Part shown: positions 1 to 12,065 of the stretch, piece after piece
How the letters are laid out: every line of letters begins with the position of its first letter
Numbering within the stretch: the first letter of the stretch is position 1
Origin: Uloborus plumipes
Taxonomy: Eukaryota > Arthropoda > Arachnida > Araneae > Uloboridae
Assembly: GCA_038373865.1 (NCBI GenBank)
Contig: JAXGGA010005228.1
Span: forward strand, 1 to 64,000
DNA length: 64,000 nucleotides
Direction: 5' to 3'
The notes under the pieces: generated by a model
Seen by the model: only the letters and a program-made list of their open reading frames with translations
Told to the model about the DNA's origin: nothing
The model's database searches: none
Translations under genes and position numbers: made by a program

Positions 1-284
1 GGTGCACTAGAATTCACATAGGCGGGATTTTGAAATTTTAAAAAAATCCAAAAAACTCAAAATTCAAATTTTTAGTCTCAAAATGGCCATTTTCTTTCAA
101 TTTTGAATAGATAGAGTAATAGAGACAAGCCTTATTGATAAAATTTAACACATTTAAATATGAGTTTTTTCCAACAAAGATTACGATTAACAATGAATTA
201 GCAATTTAAGGCTCACCTATTTCATTTTAACCTGAAATAAGCTAAACATAATGCAATACCGGGCAACACCGGGTAATAAGCAAG
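1..284 (+). mobile_element. Helitron family A, 3' part (cut by window start)
   Basis: Non-coding Helitron remnant. It shares its body with copies at 1733, 11754, 26419, 33090, 42181, 61017 and 63264, including the stretches CTCAAAATGGCCATTTTC and AAGGCTCACCTATTTCATTT. It ends in a CCGG...CCGG hairpin (257-274) followed about ten bases later by CAAG|T, a decayed form of the CTAG|T end typical of Helitrons. No terminal inverted repeat or target duplication is expected for this class. Confidence 0.75.
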
Positions 285-942
285 TGAAACATAAAATTGA
301 AACATTAATAAAAAAAAGGAAAATTAAATTTTTAGTACAGTTCCCTCTATAACTGCACGTGTGCGTCCTAGGTAGTTGCTCTAGCAAGTACGCGCGCTGA
401 TTGGTGTGCAACTCGCAAATTCAAAAAAAAAAAAAAAAATCCAACAAGTTATCAATAATCTGCCTGAAATAGTAAAAAAAACTGTAATGAACAATCAAGT
501 GCCAAAAGTGCCTAGTTGTTGAAACATACCTTTAATCAATAAATAATCGCAATATTAACGCTGGAAGTTCCGTTTTGCGGAGGAGTATAATTTTTTCCAC
601 TTGTTGGATTACTTTTGGATTTAAGTGGGCGTGGTATGGCACTTCATTTGTTGAGTGCGTCATTGAAGAGCATATTAAATCAACTATTATTTTTTTTACG
701 AGTTAATATTATCGGAATCATATTCTGGATATGATTGCTTGTCGCTGAAATGACATAGTCCTACAATTTCTCAAGTACGACAGAAAAAAGTGCTTGCTCT
801 TTCCGTTTTACGAACAGTAATATTTTTCACATTCTGTCAGATGCAGCATATCTTTTTTTTTTTTTTGTAGTATTGTTTTGAATTTGAAACATGTTTTTAC
901 TTCAAAAATCGCGAAAAGCCTTTTAAAATTTTTAATTAACAC
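285..942. other. no gene seen; AT-rich spacer
   Basis: AT-rich sequence with homopolymer A and T runs (422-439, 854-866). I see no coding frame, RNA gene or repeat boundary in it. Confidence 0.5.
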
Positions 943-1723
943 TAGGGATGCACCGATAAGCAAATTGGCCGATTACCGATTACCGATTAATCGGCTGTTG
1001 ATAATCAGCCGATTAATCAGCTGAGTAGAGTAATGATAAGGATAATTGATAAGGATCTACTACCAATGAATATGATAAGGATCTACTGCCAATTTTACCA
1101 TCACTGTTTTTTTATCTCTTATACAATTCCAAGTTCAGAAATAGTCAGTAATTTATTTATGGGAGATTTTTTTTTTCCATTTTCCTAGTTTTCACAAAAT
1201 AATTTCCATATTTTATCAAATTTCTTAGAACCAATTTTCATATTAGTGTCAATAATATAATTAACACAATGTTAGTTGTGTTAATTGGAAATAAAAATTT
1301 ATAAAATAAGGAGGGGAGTGTGTGGTGAACGCTCCAATTTAGGAGTACTTTAATTCGTACATTTTAGTAATTAGTTGCAATTTAATTCAATACTTTTATT
1401 CTTTGAAAATTAGAGGATATCTGAAAGCACTGTGCTAAGGAGAAAACTATCGCCACATGAAAAATGTTGCATCATTGTCTATGTATATTTATTCAAAGTA
1501 GGAGAATTAATTTAAAAAAAATTCATATCAATTATGAGGATTATTATTACTGTTAATAAAATTATTCATTACAGTTTCCTAGTGAAAGTATACTTTATAG
1601 AACAATATCTGAAAAATATTTTTCAGCCGACTAATCGGCCCGATTTTGCCGATTATTAATAATCGGCAAAGTGGCCGATTGTAGCCGATTAATTGGTACT
1701 GCCGATTAATCGGTGCATCCCTA
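943..1723. mobile_element. hAT-type MITE, copy 1
   Basis: The termini are inverted: TAGGGATGCACCGAT at the left and ATCGGTGCATCCCTA at the right. The flanking octamers ATTAACAC (935-942) and ATTAATAC (1724-1731) match at 7 of 8 positions, as expected for a hAT 8-bp target duplication. The subterminal regions carry many copies of CCGATTAATCGGC, candidate transposase-binding sites. There is no ORF. A sister copy lies at 38207-38946. The right edge is followed one base later by the next Helitron. Confidence 0.82.
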
Positions 1724-1732
1724 ATTAATACA

Positions 1733-2146
1733 CTAGCTTATTACCAGGCCTTGCCCCGATGCTAATTACAGCTGTATTGTTTTTAAGTTATTTGATACTA
1801 AAATGAAATAGGTGAGTCTTAAATTGATATCATTGCTAATCGTAATCTTGGTTGGAAAATACTCATATTTAAATGTGTAAAATTTTATCAATTTGTATGC
1901 TTAAAGGCTCATCTCTATTACTCTATGTATTCAAAATGAAGAAAAATCGCCCTTTTGAGACAAATAATTTGAATTTTGAGCTTTTTGGATTTCTTTTAAA
2001 TTAAAAAAACCCTCCTATGTGAATTTTAGTGCATTAAGGAGCCTCTGTGCCAAGTTTGATGAAAATCCAATGAAAACTGTGGATTTGTATAAGGAACAAA
2101 TATACAAACAAATATTTATACTTACATCCATTTATATATACATAGA
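1733..2146 (-). mobile_element. Helitron family A, non-autonomous, near-complete
   Basis: Read on the minus strand it begins TCTATGTATATATAAATGG (A on the 5' side), passes through the family body (GGAACAAA, GTTTTCATTGGATTTTCAT, AATGAAATAG) and ends at CTAG|T (1733-1736). The 3' hairpin is decayed. Non-coding, about 410 bp. Confidence 0.82.
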
Positions 2147-2262
2147 TTCGTCAATTAATGTCAACTCAAGAATCGTCGAAAGTAAATGATTCATTATGGT
2201 GATCGCAGAAAGCCTGTCAAATATTTCATGCTGCTAACTGAATTATAAATGAGCCACATAAC

Positions 2263-2692
2263 CAGGGGTGCCCACGGGGGGGGGGGGGGATTATAGCGCA
2301 AGTTGCGAAACTAAATTTTCGGGGGGGGGGGGGATTTTTAAACTTATTTATTAATTTATTTAAATTATTGATTTAAATAATTTACTTTTTTTTCACTATT
2401 CAGTAATTTATTTTTTTAATTTAAATTATTTCATTTATTTCTTTATTGTTATTTTTGTGTGTGAGTGCGTGCGCGTGTGTGTGTGCTTGGAATATCTGGA
2501 AGGGAAAAAAACGATTCTATTCTGTGCATGATTCGCACTTTTAAAAAATTATTAAGATGTAAAAAAAAATAATAGGTATAATTTCAAAAAATAAATAAAT
2601 AATATTTACAAACTAAATAAATAATATTTAAAAAATAAATAAATATTATTTAAAAAATAAATAATATTTTAAAAAGGGGGGGGGCACCCCTG
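2263..2692. mobile_element. hAT MITE with perfect 8-bp target duplication
   Basis: Ends are CAGGGGTGCCC and GGGCACCCCTG, perfect inverted repeats of at least 11 bp. The octamer CACATAAC stands on both sides (2255-2262 and 2693-2700) without a mismatch, which is diagnostic for hAT insertion. The interior is poly-G tracts plus AT-rich repeats of the AAATAAATAATATTT type, with no coding capacity. The perfect duplication suggests a fairly recent insertion. Confidence 0.93.
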
Positions 2693-2700
2693 CACATAAC

Positions 2701-3500
2701 TACAGCTCTTCTAAACTACGACATGCCACATGACTGAAAGTTTTAGAAATAAAAAGCAAAGAAGTCAATACGAACTTTCTATTTAAATTACGTAAAAATG
2801 TATTTTTTAATGTAATACATATAAGTGAAAATAAAGCTTTCCCTGCACAACACAGAACCAATTCCCCCGCATTTCTATTTAAGGTTCACCTGGAAAAATC
2901 CAAAAATGATTTTTTTTTTTTTTTTGTAGTAAATATTAATGCCCAATAAAAACTCTTATTCCCACACGTTGTCAAAACTCGGTAAAATTACGGAGCACTT
3001 TTTTCCTCGACCAGAAATGCAACGCGAAGTTTAGAAATCCCGATTAAAAAAAAAAACGACGATTCCTCGGCCTTTTGCTTTTCGTTCTTTTGCTAGAAGA
3101 CAGCGCTCCGTGGGGATTTGCAGCAGCGTACCTATCACCATAATAATCTTCCATCCTATCAGAAAGGCCTCGTTCCGCCGGGAATTGACTCCGAAAAAAA
3201 TTCTATCTTGATTTCTGCTTTATTTGAGCTTTGTCGACTGAGTTACTGGAAAGTATTTGTTAAATCGTCGAAAGAAGAGAGCTCGGCAATAGATTTTCAA
3301 GCCGAAGGAAAACATGAAAGCCTCGTTTTTTCATGTCCGTTTGATAACATGGTGTTGCGCTGTCTGTACTAATTGTGGTGTAGCATAAATTCAGAAAACA
3401 ACAAGCAAGTTTTATTTTATGATCTCGAAGTGCTGTTATATAAAATGTTTTAGAGGTTTTTTCCCTTTTTTTGGCCATGTTTTTCTTTTAGCCATGAGTA
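2701..3500. other. no gene seen
   Basis: Unclassified sequence with mixed base composition around 2990-3360. Short frames occur but match nothing I know. No RNA gene or repeat edge is visible. Confidence 0.45.
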
Positions 3501-3740
3501 CACTGCTAAAAACGAGTTGTTGTTTTTACAGTATAATACTGGCAGCCGAGGTTAAAACTGTAAAATGCACAGTAATAAACTGTAAAACAAGCAATTTTAG
3601 TTTCTTACTGTCAAGTTCGAAAATATACAGTTTATTGCCGTAAAATTTTGCTGTATTATACTGTAAAGACAACAGTATAATACTGGCAGCAGAGGTTCCA
3701 GTTTAAAACTGTGAAATGCACGGTAATAAACTGTGCAATA
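3501..3740. mobile_element. ACTGT-rich MITE (CACTG family), copy 1, truncated
   Basis: Begins TA|CACTGCTAAAAACGAG and continues with the family signature ACAGTATAATACTGGCAGC, then alternating blocks of AAACTGTAAAATGCACAG and CAATTTTAG. It is cut at about 3740 by sequence beginning GGTCCGTCATTTAAGG. Related copies start at 10404, 29699, 30753, 31748 and 46918. Confidence 0.75.
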
Positions 3741-4700
3741 GGTCCGTCATTTAAGGAGGTCAAGGGGGGGGGTCGATTGCCCCCCCCCCCCTTGACCGCA
3801 TTTTGACTTAAAGTTTTGAAATTTTTGATTTTTTTTTTTAGATTTTTCAAAATTTTTTAAAAAATATTTAAATTTCAAAAACTAGTGACGGGTGGTTATT
3901 AAATGAAAGAGAAAAGTTTGAAGCATATGAAGAATTTTTTAAAACCATTTTAGATTATGATTTCAGTCTGCGCATTAGGCCCAAAGTTCGTCAAATTTTC
4001 CAAAATTTCCCATATTTTCAACATTTTTAAACTCAGTATTCCCTCTCAATATTCACTTGAAAGCCTTCAGAACTTTTTTTTATTCATTTTGTTATTACTT
4101 TGAACTGAACTACTTTTCCCCAACTCATGTGGAACTAACTACCCAGAACTCACCACGAGGAGGTGACCGTACTTCGAGTCCAACACGTGACCAATTCCTT
4201 CCAACCAATGCAAGCGCGGATTTACATTTCTTAGATACGTCTTTAACCCTTTAAGCGGTCAATTGTTTTACCGGAAATGCTTCCAAAAAAGGCATTTTTT
4301 TTTATTGCATATAATTAAGTACCATACTTAACAGAATAAGAATATAAAGAATTTTTAAATTTTTTTTTTTCGTTTTCAATGCTTTTAGGTAACCGGTAAC
4401 GTAGGCAACCGGTAACGAAAACGGAAATAATCTTTCTGATGATTTTCGTCCCAGTTTCGGGAAAAATAAAGCTCCAAACATTGAAAATTTTGACAGTGGG
4501 CCTATATTCCGCCTTGCCCCAAAATGCGGGTATAGTACTTATATAAAATTCATGAAAAAAAACTATAAATGATACTCTGATTATGATTTTCGTTCAGATT
4601 TTGCAAAACTTCAGGTTCTAAATTTTAAGTGTCCATCAAGTTGGGGGGGGGGGGCACGTGCCCCCCTGTACCCCTCCCCCCCCCCGACGCTACGCTTATG
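3741..4700. other. probable decayed hAT-like insertion with long G/C tracts
   Basis: The left edge (GGTCCGTCATTTAAGG, then a GATTGCCCCC tract) resembles the start of the well-bounded hAT MITE at 63725. A second G/C-tract block sits at 4640-4686. I could not find a matching right end or duplication, so the limits are uncertain. No coding sequence is seen between them. Confidence 0.35.
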
Positions 4701-4806
4701 AAGCAGTGCACTTCGGATTGCCAGCCTATCTGGCATAAGACAAACAACAACAACCTCTTCTTTTATCTTGTGTTACATCCGTCCTATACCAGTTTGAAAG
4801 TAATAA

Positions 4807-5557
4807 TCTATATACATAAATGACTACTTTTGTATGGATGTATGTCCGGGGTAATCTTCAAAACTACTGGACTGATTTTAACCATTTTTTCACCGTAGAT
4901 AGCTACATTAACAGGAATCAGGATAGGCTATTATTTATTTCTAAAGAACTTAGTTTTAAAAAGTTATTAGAAAAAACAGTTAATTTCATGTAGTTTCCCC
5001 ATTAAATGATTAAATTTTCAGTCCATTGTTGCAAAAATGTGTTGCCTTGCAACAACAATATTAATAGTAATCATAATGAAAATTTTGGACCAAGGCTTCT
5101 CTGGAGTAAGTATCAAATTTATTGCTTTCTTAGGATTTTTACATTCATTTATGCCAATAATCAATATCGGTGCTAAATAAAAAGAGAATTGATTTTGGCA
5201 ACAGTTGGAAAATAGAAACCGTTTATATAGTCAAAAAAATTTCTTAATCAAATAAGATGCTTTCACCAATTGGGCTTTAACATATCAGCAGAAAAGCGTA
5301 TTTTTTCTTATTTTGGGATTTACATGGTTTAAGTTTAATACTGCCTGGATTCATATGCACTTGCATTTGTATTTAGGGTGTGTAATACAGTTTTTTTTTT
5401 TTTTTTTTGGTTATCCAGACAGAAAAAATAGCCATTGTTTACAGAAGTAGCCAATTATGTATACAGATGTGCATTTTAATGTTAAAAAAATTTAAGATGA
5501 GTTTCACTTAATCACCCTAACCGGCAAAAACCCGGGCAGAGCCGGGTATCCGTCTAG
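4807..5557 (+). mobile_element. Helitron, non-autonomous (751 bp)
   Basis: Starts A|TCTATATACATAAATG and ends with the hairpin CCCGGGCAGAGCCGGG followed by CTAG|T (5554-5557). Both ends and the A|T target fit a complete Helitron. The interior has no ORF. The body (TACTGGACTGATTTTAACC) differs from family A, so this is another subfamily. The next Helitron begins immediately downstream. Confidence 0.85.
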
Positions 5558-7373
5558 TCTCTACTAATAATAAAGCTGAAGGTGGTTCTGTCTGTCCTTC
5601 TTTCTTTCTGTCTGTCTGTCTGTTACGCGCGTAGCGCCAAAACCGTCCGGTCGATTTTCATGCCACTTGGCACAAAATTAGTTTGTAGCATGTAGTTTTG
5701 CACCTCGAAGCGATTTTTCGAACATTCCATTTCGTTCTTTTTCTATTCGAATTCTTAGCGGAAATTCGATAAAATAGGGAAGAAATATTCCATACACATT
5801 TTCAAGTCTTATGTCATTCGAAAGCTTGAAATTTTCTGCACAAAATGATGTTTTTTCGAAGTTTCTACGATTACTAGGAGAGCTGTAACAATTGTTTTTA
5901 GAATCCCGGAATTCAAGGCTTACCTTCAGTAAAGCAAGCCAAACGATTCTAAAATGGCTTTGCTCGCGAATAAAATTTGTTTGAAAATAGAGATGAAATT
6001 AATTATTTTATCAACGGAAATCAACTTTTCATGTTGTTACCATGGTTACGTTTTTATTTCGTTCTTTTTCCCTTAATAATTTTAAAAATGTGTTTGTTTT
6101 TGTAACAATTCAAACTCCAAGCCTTATTAAAATTAGTCAAATTTTATATTAAAAACCGTGATAAGATGGCACCTGTCAATCAAATGAGAAATCGAGTCCT
6201 TTCCTTAAAATACAGGGTACCATTCTAAATTTATCGTCTGCAAAACATATTTTACTTCATTATTAATTTATTTCAATATAAATTGCAGCAAATGGCTTGA
6301 GTGAACGAATTTAGCTTTTAATTTATCGTTTGCTGGTTGATCTCTGTCGATGTTTATTGTTTTTATTATCATTGTGAAGAATAATGCACGAAATTTCTAT
6401 GACTAATACTTAAAATTTTTAGGATCAGTTGAGTTTAAAAGAAAAAATTGCTCCAAATATACTTTTGCAATGTGATTATTTATTGTTGGACTGTAATTTG
6501 CATTAATAATTGCATTTAATAAATAATGAAAGACAATATTAAAAATTAATTTTTTGGCGAAATTTACAATTTGGCATTCAATTCTATTTCAGTATATTTA
6601 CTTCTATCTTATTGCGATATTGCAACGTTCTTTCTAAAGTATGTCATTTCGGAAAATGTATTATTTTGTTTTTGAAGTTAGGAAAGAAAACTTTCTTCTT
6701 CTTTTAAACTTTTGTAAGATTTCTGTTGGTTTCTGTAAGCAACAAAATTTTTCTTATTTTTTCTTTTGGCTTATTTTTGTGCACCTATCTTTGGGGTTGC
6801 ATTCGAATGTCCCCAAGGGGGTGATTTACCCCTTTTATTGGGTAATCAGTGCTTTCAATGCAGACCAAAGTGATATGAATTGGCGCGACCACTTGGCGAT
6901 ATCTCGCCAAGCTTTTGGTCACCAAGTGTTTGACGTCAATTTGGCGACATATCGCCAAGTTGGCAATAAATTTAGCGGAAAAAAATTTTTTTTTTTTTTT
7001 GGGGGGGGGGTTCAATTTGGCGCTATTGGCGATATTTTGCGAAAAATCTACTGAATGATGTTAAAATCGGCGATATTTAGGAGATTAATCATTGTAAAAC
7101 ATTTTTTTGCATTGTTTCGTGGCAAACTAGGGATGCAAATGTTTGAATTGTTATCTTGCTCACTTCAAGCACTATTTTAGCACTTAAGGCATCTACTAAG
7201 AAATTTACACGTAAAAGGAAGTAGTGTAGGGTCCATACCAAATTTTTATATCATACTTTGAAGGAATTATAGTTGAATTATAACTAAAATAGAGTATTTT
7301 TTCCGCTATATCATTTTTTTACAAATGAACTTTTAATTTTATACCACGGGCAAAGCCGTGCGGGTACCGCTAG
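5558..7373 (+). mobile_element. Helitron, non-autonomous (about 1.8 kb), head-to-tail with the previous one
   Basis: Begins TCTCTACTAATAATAAAGC, has a CTGTCTGT microsatellite and the body line ACGCGCGTAGCGCC plus TCGATTTTCATGCCACTTGG, and ends with the hairpin CACGGGCAAAGCCGTG followed by CTAG|T at 7370-7373. At 6890-7060 it carries repeated TTGGCGATAT and ATATCGCCAAG segments that can fold on themselves. Short frames inside show no Rep or helicase motif. The exact first base is uncertain because the upstream Helitron ends at the same place. Confidence 0.8.
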
Positions 7374-9480
7374 TATGTAATAAACTATCATTGCAAAAAA
7401 TGTCTAACAATGTCTCTTGTTTCAACTGTTTAATATGTCAAAGATTAATGCAACTCAATGTGTAATATTTTCTATTGGAATCTCCAAAAAGAGTACTATA
7501 AAATACAATTAGTGAAGTAGAATTTGAACATACGACTCATATTTAAATTAGTATTCTTCAGCACTCTTAACTGACTTTGAAGAAGTTGAAAAAAAGGCAA
7601 ATGTACCAAAGGAAATTAAGATCCCCCCCCCCCCCCCCGACAGTTATGAAAAATATTTTAATACTTTATTTTTAAAAATATGCAGCAAAAACAAAACTGC
7701 AGTGCAAAAAAAAAAAAAAGGTAATTGTTTTTAAAAAAGAACTTTGATTCATTTGCTAATTTAATACATTTCAACTGAAATAAGAATTTCAATACGTTAT
7801 TGTGTTTTTCTCAGAGTAAAGTACTGAAACATAAATCCATTCGAAACTTGAACATCAACTGATACAAATCTTTCTATAATTTTTTTTTTTTTCAAACTAT
7901 ACGAGAAATAATTTTTAATTTGCTTGAAATTTTAAGATTAATTCATTTCTTTCTCAAAACCACGTTTCCGAAAGGACATATAAACAGTAAAAAAAAAAAA
8001 AAAAACATTCGCTTTTTTTTCAAAGCGAATGCAACTCTACTTATGAAATATTCATTTTAAGGTAACATGATAATCAGGAAAATGATTTTTTTTCTTTGAA
8101 TTTATTCCCCGATTCAGTTGTAGCTAAAAAAGTTTTAAATAAATTATTTTCTCCTTGTAATTCAGTTTGAGTTAAAAGATTTGTGTTAGCATCGTCTTTT
8201 TTTTTTTTACTTTTGAGAATTGATTTCCTCAATAGCTCGAATGAAATATTTTAAGATTATTGATTAATATTCCATTAAATTAAGCTAAGGGAAGGACTTA
8301 ACTTTTATGAACTCAATGTATTATAATTTTTAAGTGAAGTATTTCCATATAACTGTATTTCAGCTAAACAAATTCAGTTTTTGGAATCTTTGAAACAGTT
8401 ACTATTTTGATACTTTTATGTGCTAAATGCGAGATATTCACGCTAAATTTGGTATTTATTCCAGTAGTTATCACTAAAAATTATCGTAGTTCTTCACTTT
8501 GCCTTATATGCACTATGATTTTTTTTTACTATTTTTATTTCATTGTTTTTAGTGAAAATGCACTTCAGAAATAGTGTGATATTTCCTATAGGAAAATTCA
8601 CCTTATTACAAATAAATTGCAAAATTTCTACCATACCGTAGCTTACTAAATTGAAAAAATCACTACTAACCTCACTGCAGTGACTTTCTAAACTATGTAA
8701 AAGTACATCTTCCCTAAACTACCCCAACATTTAAGGGACGAATCCCTTATAAACCTAAAACTTTCCTTACTGCAAAGCTATAAGAAACACCGAAGGTTTT
8801 ATTCGTAACCGTACCGATGATTACCCAAAATAACTATTGCAATATTAATCAACCCAGCTCTTCTTTATTCTACCTTCTTCTAGCACAGAAAATCAAACGA
8901 AACTTTTGCTCTTCTAACCTTAAGAACAGTGAAGGATTACGATGTTTAAACCAGGAAATTATCTATCAATCTCATGCCCTTTAAAAGAAAAGCTGTGTAC
9001 AACTTCCGTTATGTTTACGTGTTTATCATCTGGTAATTTCAGAGGATCATATTTTGTATCTACCAGTGAAGTTAATTACGTCAGGAGCATTTTAACTGCA
9101 ATCACTCGCTCCTGCAAGTTATGATGTGTAAAAATTTTAAGCCTTTACACTTCTTCCAGGATAATAGGGTTGGCAACGGGGGTGGGTGTTAATGATTTGG
9201 TTAAACGTCAAAGGATAATTGCATGGCGACTTGACATTTGATGGGCCACTCTATGTGACAGAACGGGACATTTGGAGTAGTTTTGTTCGTAGGTTTAGTT
9301 CCATAAATACAAATAAACAAACTAGGTTTTTTTTTATTAGTAGCAACAGTAAAGATTTGTTATAAGAACATGAAAAGTTAAAATTTAATAGTTTTATCAA
9401 AAATAAACCGAGGACAAGCGATAAAATGCCGGGACGGGACACATATGAGTCCCGTTTCGTCACAGGCATTTTATTGCATA
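7374..9480. other. no gene seen; AT-rich
   Basis: About 2.1 kb of AT-rich sequence with a poly-C tract (7623-7638), several poly-A/T runs and no convincing coding frame. A short inverted pair, TCGCTTTTTTTTC and AAAGCGAA, lies near 8010-8030. I see nothing else. Confidence 0.5.
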
Positions 9481-9856
9481 CTAGCTGCGTGGCCCGGCTC
9501 TGCCCGGTATACCTTGAGAATAAAATTAATGTCAAGTAACGCGTGTCTATAAAAGTCCTGATTAGATTAAAATCAACATTTTGCGCAGTACGAAAACTGA
9601 ATCAATCGCCAAAAAAGTTTTAAAATCCCGCTACAGGAAAAGCAAAAGCAAGAATTTTATTTGTTTATGTTCAAGAAAAAAAATGGCAACACCTTTTTCT
9701 CATTAATAATTTATTTCACCCTACTTATTTTCTTTCACGCTCGTGCAGACGATTTTTATAAATCCAATTTAAAATGGATATTTCCAAATTTTCAAATGAA
9801 CATATCTTTCTTCAGGGTGGAGATACAGATTAGTGATTTAAACTTTTCTTAAAGGG

Positions 9857-9906
<50 letters not shown>

Positions 9907-10145
9907 GCGTTTTTTCGAATGAGACTAAGATCAAAAGGATCCGATAAGTATTTCGCTAGAAAGAGCCATTTTGAAGTCCTTTATTCGAAATTCGAACGGA
10001 TCGGTACTTTTTTTCCCGCTCAAAAACCACCCTTTGATCCTTTCCGGGTGCTCAAGTATCTCCCTGCCAAATTTCGCCCAGATCCGACGTAAACTGTGGA
10101 TTTGTATAAGGTACACACACATGCACACACACCACATATATTCTT
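9481..10145 (-). mobile_element. Helitron, non-autonomous, minus strand
   Basis: On the minus strand the 3' end reads CCGGGCAGAGCCGGG, then CTAG|T (9481-9484). The other end passes through TTTACGTCGGATCTGGGC and AAATTTGGCAGGGAGATAC to TTATACAAATCCACAG near 10100. The interior holds a long impure poly-T tract (9857-9906). There is no replicase or helicase frame. The 5' base is approximate. Confidence 0.72.
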
Positions 10146-10403
10146 TGTTTTATTGAAACGGATAATTCACTTATTAACTTTAAAATTGTCGACTCTTAAT
10201 TTTTTATGTAATTCAAACAACCTTTACTGTTGACAAACCTTTACTGTTGCTACTAATTAAAGAATTCTTAGCTTTTACTATCTGTATTTATGGAATAAAA
10301 CTCTCTGAAAAATCTACTCCAAATGTCCGTCACATGGAATGGCCCTGATGATGGTTTCTCTCTCTCTCTGTGCATCTCGTGAGGAATACTGATACGATTA
10401 ATA

Positions 10404-11326
10404 CACTGCAAGAAATGAAGTGTTGGTTTTGCAGTATAATACTGACAGCCGAGGTTCCAATTTAAAACTGTAAAATCCACAGTAATAAACTGTAACACTA
10501 GCAATTTTATTATTTATTACTGTAAAGTTAAGCAATTTTACAGAAAATTTTCACAAAATTTTACTGTATTATATTGTAATGAACAACAGTATAATACTGG
10601 CAGCCGAGGTTCCAGTTCAACCCATTAATGTCTAGCGTCCCTTTTTAGGGACGGTCCAAAAGAGGGTCTGAATTTCCCCAAAATGAACATTTCAACCAAA
10701 TAATAGTGTTCAATGAGTACATTGGTATTGTTTCAATTCGTTATTAACAGATTGCAACACATAACCATTGTAAAGTGTGTTCTGTAGCAGTTTTAACATG
10801 ACCTTTGTCAAAAATGACATCGTTCACAATCCCAAGAAAAAAAGCTAAGTTTTCAAAGTTATTCCTAGCTTCCCAGTTTATGTTAATTGCTGATTTTATT
10901 TCTTCTTATAAAATGTCTGTTTAAATATTACATCGTAGGCAGATTTTTTTTTTTTTTTTTGTAAACAAAGTATATACCCTCTGGGGTCTATCGTAACTTT
11001 TAAAGGACGATTCTTCTTTCCTCAATAAAAAAATTATTTTTTACATAATATTTTTTCTATTATTTTTCCTGTACATTAAGCACTGTTTGTAACCAGTATA
11101 CAAAATATCTTTGGAAAACAAAATGTCAGGCATTAATGGGTTAAAATTGTAAAATGCACGGTAATAAACTGTAAGAATAACAATTTTTCATAAATTGGCA
11201 ATTTTACAGTTTAGTACTGTAAAATTAGAAATTTCACAGTTTATTACTGTGAAATTAGCAATTTTTACAATTTATAACTATAAATTTAGCTGTATTACAC
11301 TGTAAAAAACATTCATTTTTTCAGTG
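10404..11326. mobile_element. ACTGT-rich MITE (CACTG family), copy 2, with TA duplication
   Basis: Termini are TA|CACTGCAAGAAATG and CATTCATTTTTTCAGTG|TA, an imperfect inverted pair flanked by TA, so a Tc1/mariner-like target. The interior repeats palindromic blocks of the type ACTGTAAAATTAGCAATTTT. It is split by a complete piggyBac-type MITE (10621-11140) that landed in the element's own TTTAAA. Confidence 0.82.
10621..11140 (+). mobile_element. piggyBac-type MITE, copy 1 (520 bp), nested
   Basis: Ends CCCATTAATG and CATTAATGGG, flanked by TCAA (decayed TTAA) at 10617-10620 and TTAA at 11141-11144. CCC...GGG termini with a TTAA target are the piggyBac hallmark. Sister copies: 39373-39889 (inverted) and 54985-55499. 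Next to the left end is the palindrome GGGACGCTA / TAGCGTCCC with CCCTTTTTAGGGACGG. Removing the insert restores the host repeat CAGTTTAAAATTG seen in other copies of the outer element. Confidence 0.9.
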
Positions 11327-12065
11327 TACCGTTCTGAAATTTTGTACGATACATTGAGAAACTGCTGTTTCTAGAGCTCACATATTTTCAATTTATTTGA
11401 AGTTTTCATGTAGAGATACAACTTTATGCAATGAAACATACATTTGTGTAAGAAAGCATAAACATATAAACGTTGTGCTATGAAACGTAAACCAAAGAAA
11501 CCGGTATTTGAGCCTTTACGGGGGTCCCGCTTTTGCACAACTTCTACGTGAATGGGATGCACTGTACAAAAGTATTTTGGAAGAACAAACTAATTATTAA
11601 ATAAAATTAAGTTGACCGAGCGTATTGGATGCATTAATTTCTTATATACTTACTTTTTATTAATTTATCTGCTGCTTTGATTAGATTTTAATTTTCATGC
11701 ACCAGATTGGGTTCTTTATAATTAGAAAATTTAAAAGAATTTATCAAAGGTAATCTATATATATATAAATGGATGTATGATTGCTTGTATGTTTGTTCCT
11801 TAAAAAAATCCACAGATTTAGTCGGATTTTCCAAAGGCCGGAAATCCAAAAAGCTCAAAATACAAATTTTTTGCCTCAAAATGGCCATTTTCTTTCAATT
11901 TTGAATATTTACAGTAATAGAGATAAGCCTTTAAGCGTACAAATTTATAAAATTTAACACATTTAAACATGATTATTTTCAATCAAAGGTCACGATTAAA
12001 AATGAATTATCAATTTAAGGCTCACCTATTTCATTTTAGCATGAAATAAGGTAAACAATGCAATA

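Noticed and set aside
6641..7054. 137-codon plus-strand frame
   Set aside because: Lies inside a non-autonomous Helitron and crosses poly-T/poly-G tracts; no Rep or helicase motif.
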